DNA of 64,000 nucleotides from Gordius sp. MW1 (lineage: Eukaryota > Nematomorpha > Gordioida > Gordea > Gordiidae). Location of the stretch: NCBI GenBank assembly GCA_964036665.1, contig OZ038533.1, forward strand, positions 17,604,575 to 17,668,574, written 5' to 3'. Shown one piece after another: positions 10,733 to 22,893 of this stretch; position 1 is the first letter of the stretch, and every line of letters starts with the position of its first letter. The notes below the pieces were generated by a model. It was not told the DNA's origin. It saw only the letters and a program-made list of their open reading frames with translations, and ran no database searches. Position numbers and translations under genes: made by a program.

Positions 10733-13490
10733 TTTCTGTAAAAACACCTAAAGCTTTTTGAGTGAATAATTTTATAAACCCTTAGGTTTAATTTTGGTCG
10801 TTTTGGGTGGGGCATGCAGTTATATGAATTTTTTTTATAATGTTCATCATATTTGCTGTATTTAGATTTAGATAATGAATTTTTAATTAAAGTAAAATAA
10901 AAGTAAATGTAACTAAGTGGAAACTTTTCACATTGTGATGTCATAATGAATTGTATCATCTAATCTATCGTATATTATAATCAATTATTATGCATCATCT
11001 CAGGCGTTCCGCTTGCCCCCCCCCTGGCCAAAATTTGAAAATTTAACTAAATAAAATGGGTTAAAATATTATAGTTTAGTTGCATAAAAGGCTTTAAGAC
11101 ACTTATAAAATCAAAACATATACATTTAAATTTTGACAAAATGCATTGTAAAATTTCCGTATATGATTGTGAACATTGCTATAAAAAAAACTTGGTTGGA
11201 CATTTATGTCCCGTGAAAACACAAGACCGCCCCAGGAAATGGCTAACTAAGCTATTATGTTTAATATTGTGATTAAATTAATTTCTTATATATCTCAAGT
11301 GTTATAATTATTATGCTTTATTTAGTTGTTACTTGAGCATATACAGACAAAACATATGCATATCCAAACCTAATTAAGGATAACTATCAAAAAAATATTA
11401 TTCGTGGTTATCTATCCTATCCTACATATAAATATATAATTTTTAATCTACTGATTAATAATCTCTAGATGATACCTGTATTTATTTAAAGATATAGATG
11501 AAAACGTCTCACCTAGAGTTTTTATTAATAAAAACTGATGTAGATAGGTGGCGTAGCCAATTCCCCCCCTCCCCTTAGCAAAAATTAAAAAAAAATTGAT
11601 ATAAATAAAATATTAAATGAGTTAAAATATATAGTCAGATAAATGACTCACTTATAAATATTTATATTTATTTTCAATATAATCTCTGGCAAAACGCTAA
11701 ACCACATTTTTTGTCTTTTTAACACCACATGCGTCAATGATCGTATTTTTTTCATCTCAAGAGATTAGAAGCTTATTTAAAGATGCCTAGACATCGATGG
11801 AATGAAATGGCAATAACGAATCAAAAGTAATTCTTTTACTTCAGGTGAAATCTCCAAATGACAATCGCTGGGCAAATGAAAAATCAAATGACTATTTATT
11901 ATAATGTTCCTCATTCAATACAGAATTAATACTTTTATCATATTTGTCTAAAGTTTTCTGCTAGAAGCCATCACGGTTTGATGACTAAATTTCCCGCCAA
12001 GGCCAGCCCAAACCCTTTAATTACCCATTTCACTAACGCTGTACGTACAGCCGGGCCCAAAATGGCGATTTTAATCTCAAGCATTAATTTTGTCTTATTT
12101 TCGAAAATTTTTGATTTAATTGTAGAATTTATATAATTAAAAATGTGACAAAAATAGTAGACTATAAAATAATCTCATTATTATGGTGCCCGCTCAGGCC
12201 TACTTGAAAACCTTAATTTGCGATGGTTGCCTGGCCGGTCCCTTGGCCGAGTGGACCCAGCGGCGGCACGACTTTTGGTTGTTTAATTTTTATTTTTAAT
12301 TACAAATAAATGTAAAAAAAAAATTGGTAGCTTTCCCCCCCCCCCTTGAGAAATCAGGTGCAGGCAGTGAATTTAAAAAAATATTTTTGTGAAGATTTGC
12401 TGTCACACTGGGGACAATTGTCATAATCAACAGAATCTATTAAAAAATTTTTGATTGAAAATAGGCTTATTATGTGACTAAAACAAGTTGTACTATTAGA
12501 AAATATTTGTGAGAAGATTTGCGGTCACAGTGGAGACAATTGTTATAATCAACATGAAAATCTATTTTTGTGAAGATTTACGGTCACAGTGGAGACAATT
12601 GTTATAATCAACATGAAAATCTATTTTTGTGAAGATTTGCGGTCACAGTGGTGACAATCATTTTCTATAGAAATTCGGGAAGGGTGTAGGTTGGGCCTGT
12701 GCTTTCCAATAGCGAACGAACTCAGGCTTATAATTACATTTTAAAGGTTCCGGGATGGCACAAACTTTAGTGATGGTGGGCAAATTAAGCCCAAAAGGCC
12801 TGTGCATGTGTTTGGTTCAAACAATGGCCCTATTAGCACAAACAGAAAAATTGGAAGGAGCTTTTGCAAATCCTAGAATATATTATTAATATTTTTCCAC
12901 CAAAAACTCATCGTAGATATTGAATTTATATAGTTTTAATTAATTTATGTTCAATCAAAAGTTTTTGAAATAAAATGAACCCCCCCCCCCACCCCCCTAA
13001 ATTGGGTAGTCCTGCCTCAGCCACTTCTGTACATAATCATATTTAAATTTTGTTTTAATATTATTATTTATAACAAAAAGCAATCCTGGCTACGCCCCTG
13101 AGTAGTGGTAATAGTAGTTGCTGTAATCGTACATAAATATCAAAGAGCACTTATTCTATAGCTTTAAAAAGAAAGGGAGGAGGACCTTAGTTCTGGGGCG
13201 ATTTTCAATATAAAGAGTTTGGGGATAAATTAATTTTTTATACAAATTCAAAAATTAATAGAGCTAGGGTAATAAAATATCTATTGATTCCTTTCCCCAA
13301 ATCAAATTTATTATACCAAAATTTATCAATCAATTTTTAAGTTAATGACATTTAAAAACGCCAAAGTCGTTTTTAGCGACTTTGATAGGAAATAATTTTA
13401 AAACTTAGCTTGTGGGAAATTTGTGATTCACGTGGAAAACCCTACCAGAATCTGCAAAAACTTACCAGGTTGTTGTTGAACCATGTTATC
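10733..13490. other. Non-coding interior of copy A
   Basis: The sequence is collinear with copy B (about 46370-50560, minus B's insertions). It holds long C or G runs (about 11018, 12336, 12978), fragments of GGCGTAGCCA-type MITE ends near 11550 and 13085, and a 59-base tandem repeat at about 12480-12660. No coding exon was recognised. Confidence 0.6.
12480..12660. repeat. 59-base minisatellite, three units
   Basis: GTCACAGTGGAGACAATTG-type cores recur at 59-base spacing (near 12531, 12590 and 12649). The same core occurs in copy B, and in inverted form at about 41380-41480, which marks the outer tip of B's left arm. Confidence 0.75.
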
Positions 13491-13499
13491 TATCGTAGG

Positions 13500-14260
13500 T
13501 TCATGAGACAATTTGTAAATAAAATCACCGTTCGATAGTGGACACAGGAAACTCACTTCGAACCCAAGCAACAGGTTTGGGTATCCAACAACTTATAGAT
13601 GCACAAACAAACGGGACAACGCATGACGTCAACAAAGACGGAACTATAAGTTCAGGAAGGTATTCAGGGGAAGAAAAATGGATCAAGATGCTATCCTTGA
13701 AAAATACATTCAAAATCACAAAAGAGTATTTAAAATACCTTAACAATATGATAAAAGTCATCTCTAAAGGGGGGAACAATAATACCTATGTAAGAATTTC
13801 TCGGATGTGGTGAAGAAGGAGTCACCATCAAGACGAATCTCCTTAAAGAATTATTGGTAGAAGAGCGAATTTCTAATCAAGCTGAAGGAAAGCTATTACA
13901 AGCCTCAGAGATGAGAATTATACGTTGGAGCATCGGGTATACTAAGCTCGATTATATGACGAATGACTGTCTCATGACAAAAATGGGTATTCAACCTATG
14001 GCGGACATGATTAACGAAAATCGGCTAATGTGGTATGGGCATATACTAAGAAGGGACACGAATGACGTTAGTCAAAAATACTGAACATGGAAGTACCAAG
14101 GAAGAGAGGAAGAGGACGACCCCTGTCACGTGGAAAGGGCAAGTCGACAAAGTTATGAAAACAAAAAAGATTAGTCAAGACATGGCCCTCAACCGGTAAA
14201 GATGGATGAAACTTATTAAAACAAACCCCACGACTGTGCGACCAAATAACTGACAAAGAA
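13500..14260 (+). pseudogene. RTE-like LINE remnant, centre deleted (copy A)
   Basis: The 5' part, with a frame at 13538-13813, leads into an RT upstream segment. From about 13880 the C-terminal tail of the polyprotein follows: EMRIIRWSIGYTKLDYM, then NRLMWYGHILRRDTNDV and a PRKRGRGRPP-like basic stretch after frameshifts. This tail is typical of RTE-like and related endonuclease-reverse transcriptase LINEs. Relative to copy B, about 885 bases holding the RT core are missing between TCTAATCAA and CTGAAGGAAA. It is dead. Confidence 0.85.
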
Positions 14261-15084
14261 GAAGATAGATGACATATTAATTAAAATAACAAACTTGAAG
14301 AACATGTACGCGTTTTTGATTAAAACTTTTTTCATAGATAAATCACATATTTGATTTAAAAAAAAGTTTAGCGCGTTCATTCATATTGCTTATTAATAGT
14401 TCAAGTTTAGAATTTTGAAAAGCTAAAAATTTCTAGTTCGAATTCCAAATATAAGAACGGCATCTAGTTCAGTTTAGTGAAAAATGAAATATATTATTTA
14501 AGTACTCAGACTGAACTAATTCTTTGCAGCTCTCTAATGTTGCGAAATTTGTAAAATATCGCTTATTATACCTATTACTTTAATGGAACAATTACAAATA
14601 TTAAAGCTTTCTTTATAAGGTTATTTTGGACAAAATAATAATTGTTCTCAAATTTTTGATTTATTTCTTAATAAGAATAATTCGATTAATTTAAACTAAT
14701 TTAGCTAATGAATTCCGAGTTGTGAAGATGCTTATGCTAAAATATATAAAATTATGTGGCATAATCCTTGCAATACCATTAAGGATCTAAAATTCGCAAT
14801 TTAATTCTCTGATGTATGATGATTATTTATGGTCGTGAGTGATCCACATGATATTTGGAAGCCTACTATAAAAAAGATGAAAATGTTGTGATATTGGCAG
14901 TTTTCCTCATTTCTTAATTGAGAAAATATCCGCAGGGTGCTGTTTAATTTAGCAAATACATCAACCCTTGTTGGATCCTATCAAACATTTGGCTCAGTTA
15001 CATGGCATGTTAGAAATTCGGACATCTGGCCATTTCTGTATGCCAATGAAATTCATGGATTTAGGAAAGCCAGCATTCTTTATA

Positions 15085-15170
15085 GACTGCCTGGCTGTGT
15101 GGCTCGCTTCAATAGCTCGTAGGTTCAAATCCCGCACCTATATCTTATTTAAAGATTAAAACCACTCTGC
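15085..15170 (+). repeat. tRNA-like SINE segment (copy A)
   Basis: GGTTCAAATCCCGC at 15122 fits a pol III B box, preceded by a GGCTGTGTGGCTCGC stretch that could be a diverged A box. It is followed by an AT-rich tail. The copy in B (about 53030-53110) has a mutated B box. No tRNA cloverleaf is complete, so it is called SINE-like rather than a tRNA gene. Confidence 0.45.
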
Positions 15171-15944
15171 ATAAAAAAAAACTTGGCAAATGTAATAAAT
15201 TTCGCAAATATTAAAAATTTGAACATTTGATAAAAAGCTTAACATTTAATAAAAAAAACTTGGCAAATTGAATATAAAAAATTGAAAAATGGCAAAAAAA
15301 AAACTTTGCACTTTGAATAAAAAACTATGCGAAATAATCTATTGCCTTTTATTAGTTATGAAATAACGAGGATCAAGATGATAGGCGTTCAATTAACAGA
15401 TTAGCGATAAAGGAAGGGTGACACAAGCGATTTAAACATCGGCCTGCAGCTGTGCGAAGTTTCTTACTCAAAACTTGAGGTTTTGACATGGAGGGAGTAA
15501 AACCATGTAACTACCTCGATCCCCTTAATCAAAGTTTCCTAAAAATAGTGTTCGAAGAAAGGTAAGCTACGGAACGTGTTTTTAGTTAAAATCATTTTGG
15601 TGTTTATGGTGGACGGTTAAAGACTATGAGGCCGAAGCATATAAAAGTAAGCTGTCGTTGTGAGTCTAAGTTGATAGCGAGTTATTTTGAAAAAGCTCTA
15701 TGATAACGAAAATGAGCTAAAGCCTGCCTTCTCTAACATATGGACGGAGCCGATATGGCCACTTTAGAAGATTAAAGTGGCTTGGAATTAATGAAGGGGC
15801 TAAATTTTAAAATAGGGCGTATATCGAAAAGTCAACGAACCTTCTTTTCGATGGCGCTAAGAAAGTTGATGTTAAAAAAAATCAGGAGACTCAAAATATT
15901 TTTAGTATTAAAAAAATTTTTAAAAAAAATGACGTCTTTCTTTA

Positions 15945-16320
15945 TCAAAACCATATTTCGAATCACATTCCCTCCGTCGGGATCTACTCTAACCATGTGA
16001 AACCGTTGCTGCAAGCTCATAAAATTATATCCGAATGATCCAACACCCGCAGAGGTTAATTCGGCGTAAGCACGCCTAAGGTTTCATCTCCTATGTTCCT
16101 TCTCACTGTAGGTCACCTTTTAGAATATTGAGCCCCGCTGGAGGTGGCTCGCATTAAAGCTATGGGGAATCATTTTATTCCCCTAACCCGTAGAAGAACG
16201 TCCAAAGGATTGCCAACCTAATATCGTACCGAAAAATATCGGCATCGTGACAAGGACACCCTGTATCGTAAGTCGGTCCGCCACCTTCTATAACCCTTCC
16301 CCAAAATTCGCTAACCCTAT
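15945..16320 (+). repeat. Solo fragment of the giant inverted-repeat arm
   Basis: It matches the inner part of the left arm (about 6455-6830) including the centre motif CGTGACAAGGACACC, in the same orientation, but without tandem repeats or a partner arm. It abuts the right end of copy A; copy B has unrelated sequence here. Confidence 0.75.
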
Positions 16321-16532
16321 ACCCTATTTATACCGATAACTTGTAAGTTTTATATATATTACGCTTTAATAAAGGCTTTTGGTGAAATAATCATCACGGC
16401 CAGGAAAATTCGTGTATGTTCGTCTATTTTTGGAATTTATTATAGCAACTTGATATCTTTCTATCAAGTTATAAGCATCTCTTTCCCTCTCAATCAAAAA
16501 ATGTTAATTTCAAATATTTATGCTTGCTTATG

Positions 16533-16677
16533 CAGTACATACGGCTACCTCATTTAATTTTTTTTTTTTTTTTTTTTTTTTTGTTAAAGTTTATTTGTTA
16601 AAAATCCACTGACAGTAATATAATATAAATACATGAAATATAAAAGGCAAACAGTACATACGGCTACCTCATTTAAT
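16533..16677 (-). mobile_element. Retro-inserted cDNA 3' end with poly(A) and 26-base TSD
   Basis: Perfect 26-base direct repeats at 16533-16558 and 16652-16677 flank a 93-base insert. Read on the minus strand the insert ends with AATAAA (16595-16590), seven bases, then about 24 A. This is the signature of LINE-mediated reverse transcription of a polyadenylated RNA, strongly 5'-truncated. The source transcript was not recognised. Confidence 0.9.
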
Positions 16678-17595
16678 AGTTATAGCAAATTCATTATCTC
16701 TTAAAAAGCAAGCGACCAAGCATCTTAACCTTCACAATCAAATGAAGTCGTATCTCTTAATCATTTTTTAAATCGATGTAAAGACACTTCTATCTGTCTA
16801 AATTCGAAAAATATGAATAAAATTTAAGTTAGCGGCCACATGGATATAAACTATAAATAAAAATTTTTCAATATAAACATCATGACAATAGTAAGAAAAT
16901 GTAAATTGAGAATTTAATGATATTTCAAATATTTCTATATCTTAATAATAAAAATTTGATCAAACTAAAAATTTGGGCCTCATAGATTAAACTAAAAATC
17001 AAAAGTTTCAATAATCAAAATGTTCCAATATTAAACATCATGACAATAAGAAAAAGTAAATTGAGGATCTAACGATATTTATAACTTTTTGATGTCTTAA
17101 TATTATCTTGATGAAATTTGTTAATATTTAAACACACATTGATTTTAAATTAAAAGAAGGATTTTAATTTAATATTTAGACACACATTGATTTTAAATTA
17201 AAAAAAAAGGATTTTAATAAGGCTAAACATAATTCCAATTTAAGGTTCAGAATTGAGGATGTAATGATATTAATAACTTCTTAATATCTTATTAATATGA
17301 ATTTTAAAAAAAATTATTCTAGAATTAAATTTAAAAATTTACAAGGGGAATACTGTCAACGGCACTTGTTTAAGATTAAAAGATGTCGTTATAGGGAAAT
17401 TCCTAAATTTAACATATATTCTTATGTAATATATCCTATATTTTGTTTAATAAATCTGTTTACTATACCTAGGCTATTTAATTTTTAATTAATGTTGGCG
17501 CTTACATCTGGTTTTTATTTGATTTAAATAATCACTAATTAAGGGATAATATTATCATGTCAATTATATTTTGAATTATGTATATATTACATTGC
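16678..17595. other. AT-rich stretch with short internal repeats
   Basis: Segments around ACATCATGACAATA with GTAAATTGAG recur near 16880 and 17040. A 57-base unit around ACACACATTGATTTTAAATT recurs near 17130-17220. No exon or RNA gene was recognised. Confidence 0.5.
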
Positions 17596-17597
17596 TT

Positions 17598-17790
17598 TAG
17601 AGAACTGCACGGGTGACCCGAGACCCGACCCGGAGCCGGGCCGGTTTGAGTTCAAAATGTTGAAAAGTCCTCGGGCAGGTTTGGGTTGAAAATTTTGAAA
17701 TGCTTACGGGTCGTGTCGAGTTAAAAATTTTAGTATGCTTTAGGGTCGGGTCGAGTTGGATTTAAAGTGTCGGGTCAAGGGCTAAGAATC
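17598..17790. mobile_element. hAT-like terminal segment, GGGTCGGG-rich
   Basis: A TAGAGAACTGCACGGG start is followed by CCCGACCCGG-type subterminal repeats, in the style of hAT MITE ends. A possible partner end in inverse orientation lies near 20515, but the flanking 8-mers match only in part, so the extent is uncertain. Confidence 0.4.
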
Positions 17791-17799
17791 TTACATTGC

Positions 17800-19720
17800 A
17801 GAATACACGGGACACATCTTTAAATTAATGTATAATATTTTAATTGCTATGCAATTTATGGGCTCGTTTTTTGTTGTCCGTCCGTCTGTCCGTCTGTCCG
17901 TCCGTCCGTCCATCCCTATCTATTTGCATTGGGTATATTAGGTTATCGCTTTTTTAAATTAATGCATGAGAAAGAGGTGCCCCACCCCTCATCTCTATCT
18001 ACCTCGGTGTGTTATATATAAGATTTGTTAAATTATCTATTATATAATAAACATAAATAAAAGTTGTTTACTTTTAATTGCTATGCAATTAAACTAGTTA
18101 TATAATAAACATAAACAAAAGTTGTTTACTTTTAATTGCTATGCAATTTAACTAGTTTTTGTTATATAATAAACATAGATAAAAGTTGTTTACTTTTAAT
18201 GCTATGCAATTTAACTAGTTATATAATAAACATAAATAAAAGTTGTTTACTTTTTAATTGCTATGCAATTTAACTAGTTTTGGGGTTAGAATCCCGGAGT
18301 TTTTTTGACTCTTATGATTGTTCTTGTTACTATCATTGATAATAAGAATTTTTGGCCGTCCGCTGGCTGCTGACCAATGAAAAAAATGACCATTGGCCAA
18401 AATATGAATCGAAATTATTTTTTTCGTTTTTTTTTTGACTATTATGATTGTTCCTGTTTCTCCCATTGCTATTATGATTTTTTGGCCGTCCGCTGGCTGC
18501 TGACCAATGTTATATAATAAACATAAATAAAAGTTGTCTACTTTTAATTGCTATGCAATTTAACTAGTTTTTGGGTTAGAATCCCGGTGTTTTTTTGACT
18601 CTTATGATTGTTCTTGTTACTATCATTGATAATAAGACTTTTTGGCCGTCCGTTGGCTGCTGACCAATGAAAAAAATGACCATTGGCCAAAATGTGAATC
18701 CGAGTTTATTTTTTCGTTTTTTTTTGAGTATTATGATTGTTCCTGTTACTACCATTGCTATTATGACTTTTTGGCCGTCCGCTGGCTCCTGACCGATTGA
18801 AAAAATGACCATTGGCCAAAATGTGAATTGAAATTATTTTTTTCGTTTTTTTTGACTATTATGATTGTTCCTGTTCCTACCATTGCTATTATGACTTTTT
18901 GGCCGTCCGCTGGCTGCTGACCAATGGAATAAAATGACCATCGGCCAAAATGTGATTCGAAAACTTTTTTTTTGTTTTTTTTTGACTATTATGAATTTAT
19001 ATCCACTTTTACCGTGTCCTGGCTGCTGACCAATGGAAAAAAATGACCATTGGCTAAAATGTGATTCGAAAATTTTTTTTTCGTTTTTTTTACTCTTATG
19101 AATTTATATCCACTTTTACCGTGTGCTGGCTGCTTACCAATGGAAAAAAATGACCATTGGCCAAAGTGAGCATCAAAATTTTTTTTCCGTTTTTTTGGCT
19201 ATCATTGACTTATAGAGTATCTGTTGGTACTGACCAATAGAGAAAAAGTGACCATTGGCCAAATTTTTGATTTTTTTTAATTAAAAATTGTTCAAATTCA
19301 ACAAAAAATTTCTCCCAACAATTCTGCAAATTCTTAACATTGTGTTGTTTTATAATATAATGTTGTTAGACCCATAATCACTAAAGGCCATAAAAACTAA
19401 TGTAATACGCAACTAGATGCAAACACTAAATCTAACCCTAACCCTTGCCTATATTACATTTTGCCTTTATTACATTTTGCCTATAATGGAAAATTTGTAT
19501 AAATAATTAATTAATCATTAGGCATTTAATACCCCCCTATAGGCATTCTCGCCTCATCCCACCTTTCTCGCCCATAAATTGCATAGCAAATATGATACAT
19601 TTATATGAAGTACAGATGAGTCGTCCCCCCTTCCCTTCCCCTCTTCCCTTCCCTTCTCCCCCTTCCCACGAGGGCCGAAGGCCCGAGTTTTTAATTAATA
19701 TCGAAAAGTATAATTGAAGG
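17800..19720 (+). repeat. Compound satellite block (60- and about 125-base units)
   Basis: About five units of a roughly 60-base repeat (core GTTGTTTACTTTTAATTGCT) lie at 18030-18280. About seven or eight units of a roughly 125-base repeat (core GGCCGTCCGCTGGCTGCTGA and GACCATTGGCCAAAATG) lie at 18280-19270. A (GTCC)n run sits at 17876-17915. The block ends with a CCTTCCC-rich tract and a GGGCC-GAA-GGCCC hairpin near 19672. Its tail recurs inverted at 37860-38360. The ORFs inside are repeat artefacts. Confidence 0.8.
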
Positions 19721-20103
19721 TCATTCATTAAGTTAATTAAAATTCCTTTTGTTTTTTTAAATCTGATTGTTATAATTTGGATGCAAATTTAATTTTTACT
19801 CGTGAAAGGGTAAATATATCAACAAAATAATATTTTTAAATTGTATTTAAATAGTGTGAAGTTGTAGTTCATTATTAAACTACATAAATATAAATTCATA
19901 AAACAAATAAGATTATGTTTATATTTAATACATGATTCATTCGCAAAACTCTATATTTCAATTGAATGTGACCAGATACTGTATGCTATCATATATATAT
20001 CTTTAGAATAAATCATTAAAATAAATGTAGGGATCAAAATGTGTGGAATCAATTAGTTTCATAAATCGCACTTTAATCTGTCGATCAAATTTTAAACACC
20101 CTC

Positions 20104-20253
20104 ATTGGAGTAGCCAGGAAATTAAAATTAAAGGTGGGCAATAATGATTAAGGGACCATTTTTAAATTTCAGCCATAATTTAATAAAATTTTTAAGAATT
20201 TTTGGATTTAGAGGGGGCATCCGCCCATCCCTGCCACCCCCTGGCTACTCCCA
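20104..20253. mobile_element. MITE of the GGCGTAGCCA family, diverged
   Basis: The ends CATTGGAGTAGCCAGG and CCTGGCTACTCCCATG are inverted, with an internal G/C run. Flanking 8-mers agree only partly, so it is an older copy. Confidence 0.6.
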
Positions 20254-20929
20254 TGCACACCGCAATTTTTATTACTCACGCGTTGGATACCGAAATTTGA
20301 AACACGTTCGAAAGAGATTCGGTTAAAGATTTTTAACGCTTTCAGGTCGAACCGGGTTTTAAGATGCATTCGCGTCGGGTCGAATTGATATTTTTAAAAT
20401 GATTTTGGGTCGGGTTCGGGCTAAAAAATTTAAAATTATGGGTCGGGATCGGGTTGAAAGTTTTAAAAAAAGTTCGGGTCGGGTTCGGGTTGAAAAAAAA
20501 TGACTTTGCTCTTCTCTGCACTAATTTTTATCGTGCTAAAGAGAAAATTCCTTCTCGATTTAAGTAATTACTAAGTATGCTATTACGTCAAATATTTGTT
20601 GATTTATTTAAGGTCTATTTTACAAAACATATTGCTGTTAAAAGTTTAAATGTTCTAACAAGTGAATATTTTTAGGTGGTAAATGATCACTAAGTAGGTA
20701 TGTTATTATGTCAAATATCCCTTTATTTATGAGATCTATATACTTAACCTTAGAATAATAAAGTAATTGCAAAAAGAAAGGAAGTGTTGTTATTACGCTG
20801 AAACCTTGTCTCTAAATAAAGCTATTGTTCAATAAATAGCCAGCAGTGAAGATTTCGATCATAAAGACAAATGACAAATTATGTTAGACAAAGATATTGA
20901 TGTTTGATTCAAACCACCTTACAATTTTA
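20254..20929. other. GGGTCGGGTT-rich strip and AT-rich spacer
   Basis: At 20340-20500 there are repeated GGTCGGGTTCGGG motifs ending with CTCTTCTCTG near 20517, a likely hAT subterminal region. The remainder is AT-rich with no gene recognised. Confidence 0.4.
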
Positions 20930-21500
20930 AGGCCTATTAAATTCTAAAATAATGGAGCTGGAGGGAGAACGAGCATTTTTATCTGATGTTGTTGAAGCAT
21001 TTTATTAGATAAATCCATGATTGAAAGAAAATGCATCGCCATTATTCCTTCGATTAATAAAAGACAAGTTTTTTAAATGCATTTGACCGCCTTCTTGGCT
21101 GGTGGCAAAGATTTAGGTAAAGCAATTAGCTATGTTACCCGCCGGTGCGTTAATATGAATTATCGAAAAGGTTATGGCGAATCCTGCTGAATTTCGTGGT
21201 AGAGAAGAAATTAGGTGCAAGTCTGGGATATGGGCCAGTGTTGATTATACAACGCCTATAATTTGGTGTAAAGGGATTGCAATAATCAAGCGATTAGTGC
21301 ACTAGCAATAAGAAATTTTTCATTGCCGCCTTTTTATGCTGCTTCCGAAAGGATATGGTCAGCCTTAGGATTCTTAATAAACTTAGAAATAAATTAGTGA
21401 ACGACAACATAAAATTATTACTATTATATACAATTTAAATCTCATCAATCCCGTAAGCCCCTCAATTTGTAAGCTGAGTCTTCCTTAGAGTCTAGAGATG
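20930..21500 (+). pseudogene. hAT transposase C-terminal remnant
   Basis: With several frame changes, the + strand reads LPPFYAASERIWSALGF near 21330 and then a RNKLVNDNIKLLLLYT-like stretch. This matches the pattern of the hAT C-terminal dimerisation domain (small residues, SER, WS, then R-x-L and a hydrophobic end). Earlier text is too degraded to order. It is separate from the hAT fragment at 9817-10362. No function is expected. Confidence 0.6.
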
Positions 21501-22140
21501 AGGATCTAGAAAAACAGATAGCAGCTAATAGCCATTCACGTACATAAAAACGTTAATACGTATACATTATATTAATTTTTTTGATGCCTGTATTAAACTA
21601 TTTTACCGTTTAGCGTATTATTCTCAATAAACTTATGTAACTAAATTTTATGTTAAATGGTTTAGTTTTTGTGTTTACATTATTAATTAAAATTGTTAAG
21701 TCTCTCTACATTGGTCTCTCTATTTGTTTCCCCAATCATTTCTTCAGATTTTTTCTTATTTTCTCGTATTTCCCCTAGGAAATTTCCAATGTTTGCTTTA
21801 GGGAAAATTAGACATCTCTATTAGGCTTGAACTAAACACATGAAAGGACTTTTTAGGCTTCAAATTAGCCCAATAGAACGAAAAATTCCCGGCCCGGGAT
21901 AGTTAAAATGAAATTATCAGCCAGAGTTGGCCCGCTAATTTTTTGCAAGCACAGGCTCAAGATTCTTATATATTCTGCACTTTTTTGTCAATACTATAAC
22001 AATGATTTATTTATATAATAAAAATGTTCAATATTAATTATATTAAAAAAATCAGTCTCAAGCAGGCTCTTATTTCTTTCAACAACCGACGCGCCGTTTA
22101 ATTTTCACTAGTAGCACTTGAAGCTATATAAAACCATTTA

Positions 22141-22893
22141 TCTATATATAAAGTAAAGTGTATGTATGTATGTAAGGGCTAAATTCTGAAACTACCGGCC
22201 CAATACGCGCGGAACTTTACCCGTAGGTTCCCAGGGCGGCCTGGGGTAAAATAGCTTTGCAGAATCCTAAAATTCCTTTTAGTTCTAAAAAAGGGCTAAA
22301 TTCTGAAACTACCGGCCCTTCGCGCGAAAATTTAGCCGTAGATGCCCAGGGCGGCCAGGGGTAAAATAGCTTTTTCAGATTCCTAAAATACCATCTCGTT
22401 TTAAAAACGGACATTTCCCGGCCAGTTTTATTTATAGCATCTTATACAATAATGACGTAATACATACAAAGCTGAAGTTTTCTCGAATTAGATATTTAAA
22501 AGTATAATAAAAATGTCAGTATACGGTCAAAATTATTGGGGTTTAACAAACTATTTAAATTTTATACATTATCATTGGGTTTTATACACCCGTGGTACTT
22601 TTAGTCACCCAATTAGGCATTTTATCGTTATCACCTCACATTTTAACCTATAAAATTAACAAATACCTTATAAGTACTTTAACCTGTTACAGATTTATTA
22701 AATTATTAATAAATATGCCTTTTCCTATTACTAAATTAAATAATATTTATTTCAATAATATAGCATTATATTTTTTAATCATAAACTCTCCTACAGATGA
22801 CTCAAAATTTGTCATATATGTTCTATTGATTCATGCCAATTATTTAGCTGATTAAGGACTAAGCCAAAGCAACGCTTGGCCTGGCACAGCTAG
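22141..22893 (+). mobile_element. Complete non-autonomous Helitron
   Basis: It begins TCTATATATAAAGTAAAGTG after a host A at 22140 and ends GGCACAGCTAG before a host T at 22894. Insertion between A and T, a 5' TC, a 3' CTAG and a short hairpin-capable stretch just before it (AAGC..GCTT in the last 35 bases) are the Helitron rules. Length is 753 bases. Inside are two copies of a roughly 105-base unit, and no Rep/helicase. The ORF at 22592-22855 has no family resemblance. Confidence 0.9.

Larger units (their letters stand above)
4588..15930. repeat. Large repeated unit, copy A (direct repeat of 42377-53838)
   Basis: The sequence is collinear with 42377-53838 for about 11.3 kb, with moderate divergence and many small indels. 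Anchors are 4590/42377 (start of the left arm), 6720/44390 (palindrome centre), 9190/45960, 11050/46690, 12180/48560, 13530/50610 (LINE), 14950/52890 and 15780/53693. Differences specific to A are the hAT insertion at 9579-10724, a MITE at 8827-8973 and a deleted LINE centre. The unit holds no intact gene. It may be a very large foldback-type element or a segmental duplication; the sequence alone does not decide. Confidence 0.88.

Noticed and set aside
10446-10959. ORFs on both strands with RVRVRVL- or NPNPNPNP-like runs
   Set aside because: They are read from the GGGTTCG subterminal arrays of the hAT element.
15090-15140. tRNA gene
   Set aside because: Only a B box and a weak A box are present, no cloverleaf or acceptor stem; SINE-like is the safer call. 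The same applies at 63508.
15782-16000. ORF starting MELMKGLNFKIGRISKSQRT, conserved at 53693-53935
   Set aside because: The conservation is explained by the duplicated 11 kb unit. The shared frame ends at the repeat boundary and the text has low complexity with no family resemblance.
17820-17960. Promoter or origin reading of the (GTCC)n run
   Set aside because: It is a plain microsatellite inside a repeat block, with nothing to support a regulatory role.
18254-18812. Minus-strand ORFs with FSIGQ-like repeats
   Set aside because: They are translations of the 125-base satellite units and repeat with the unit.
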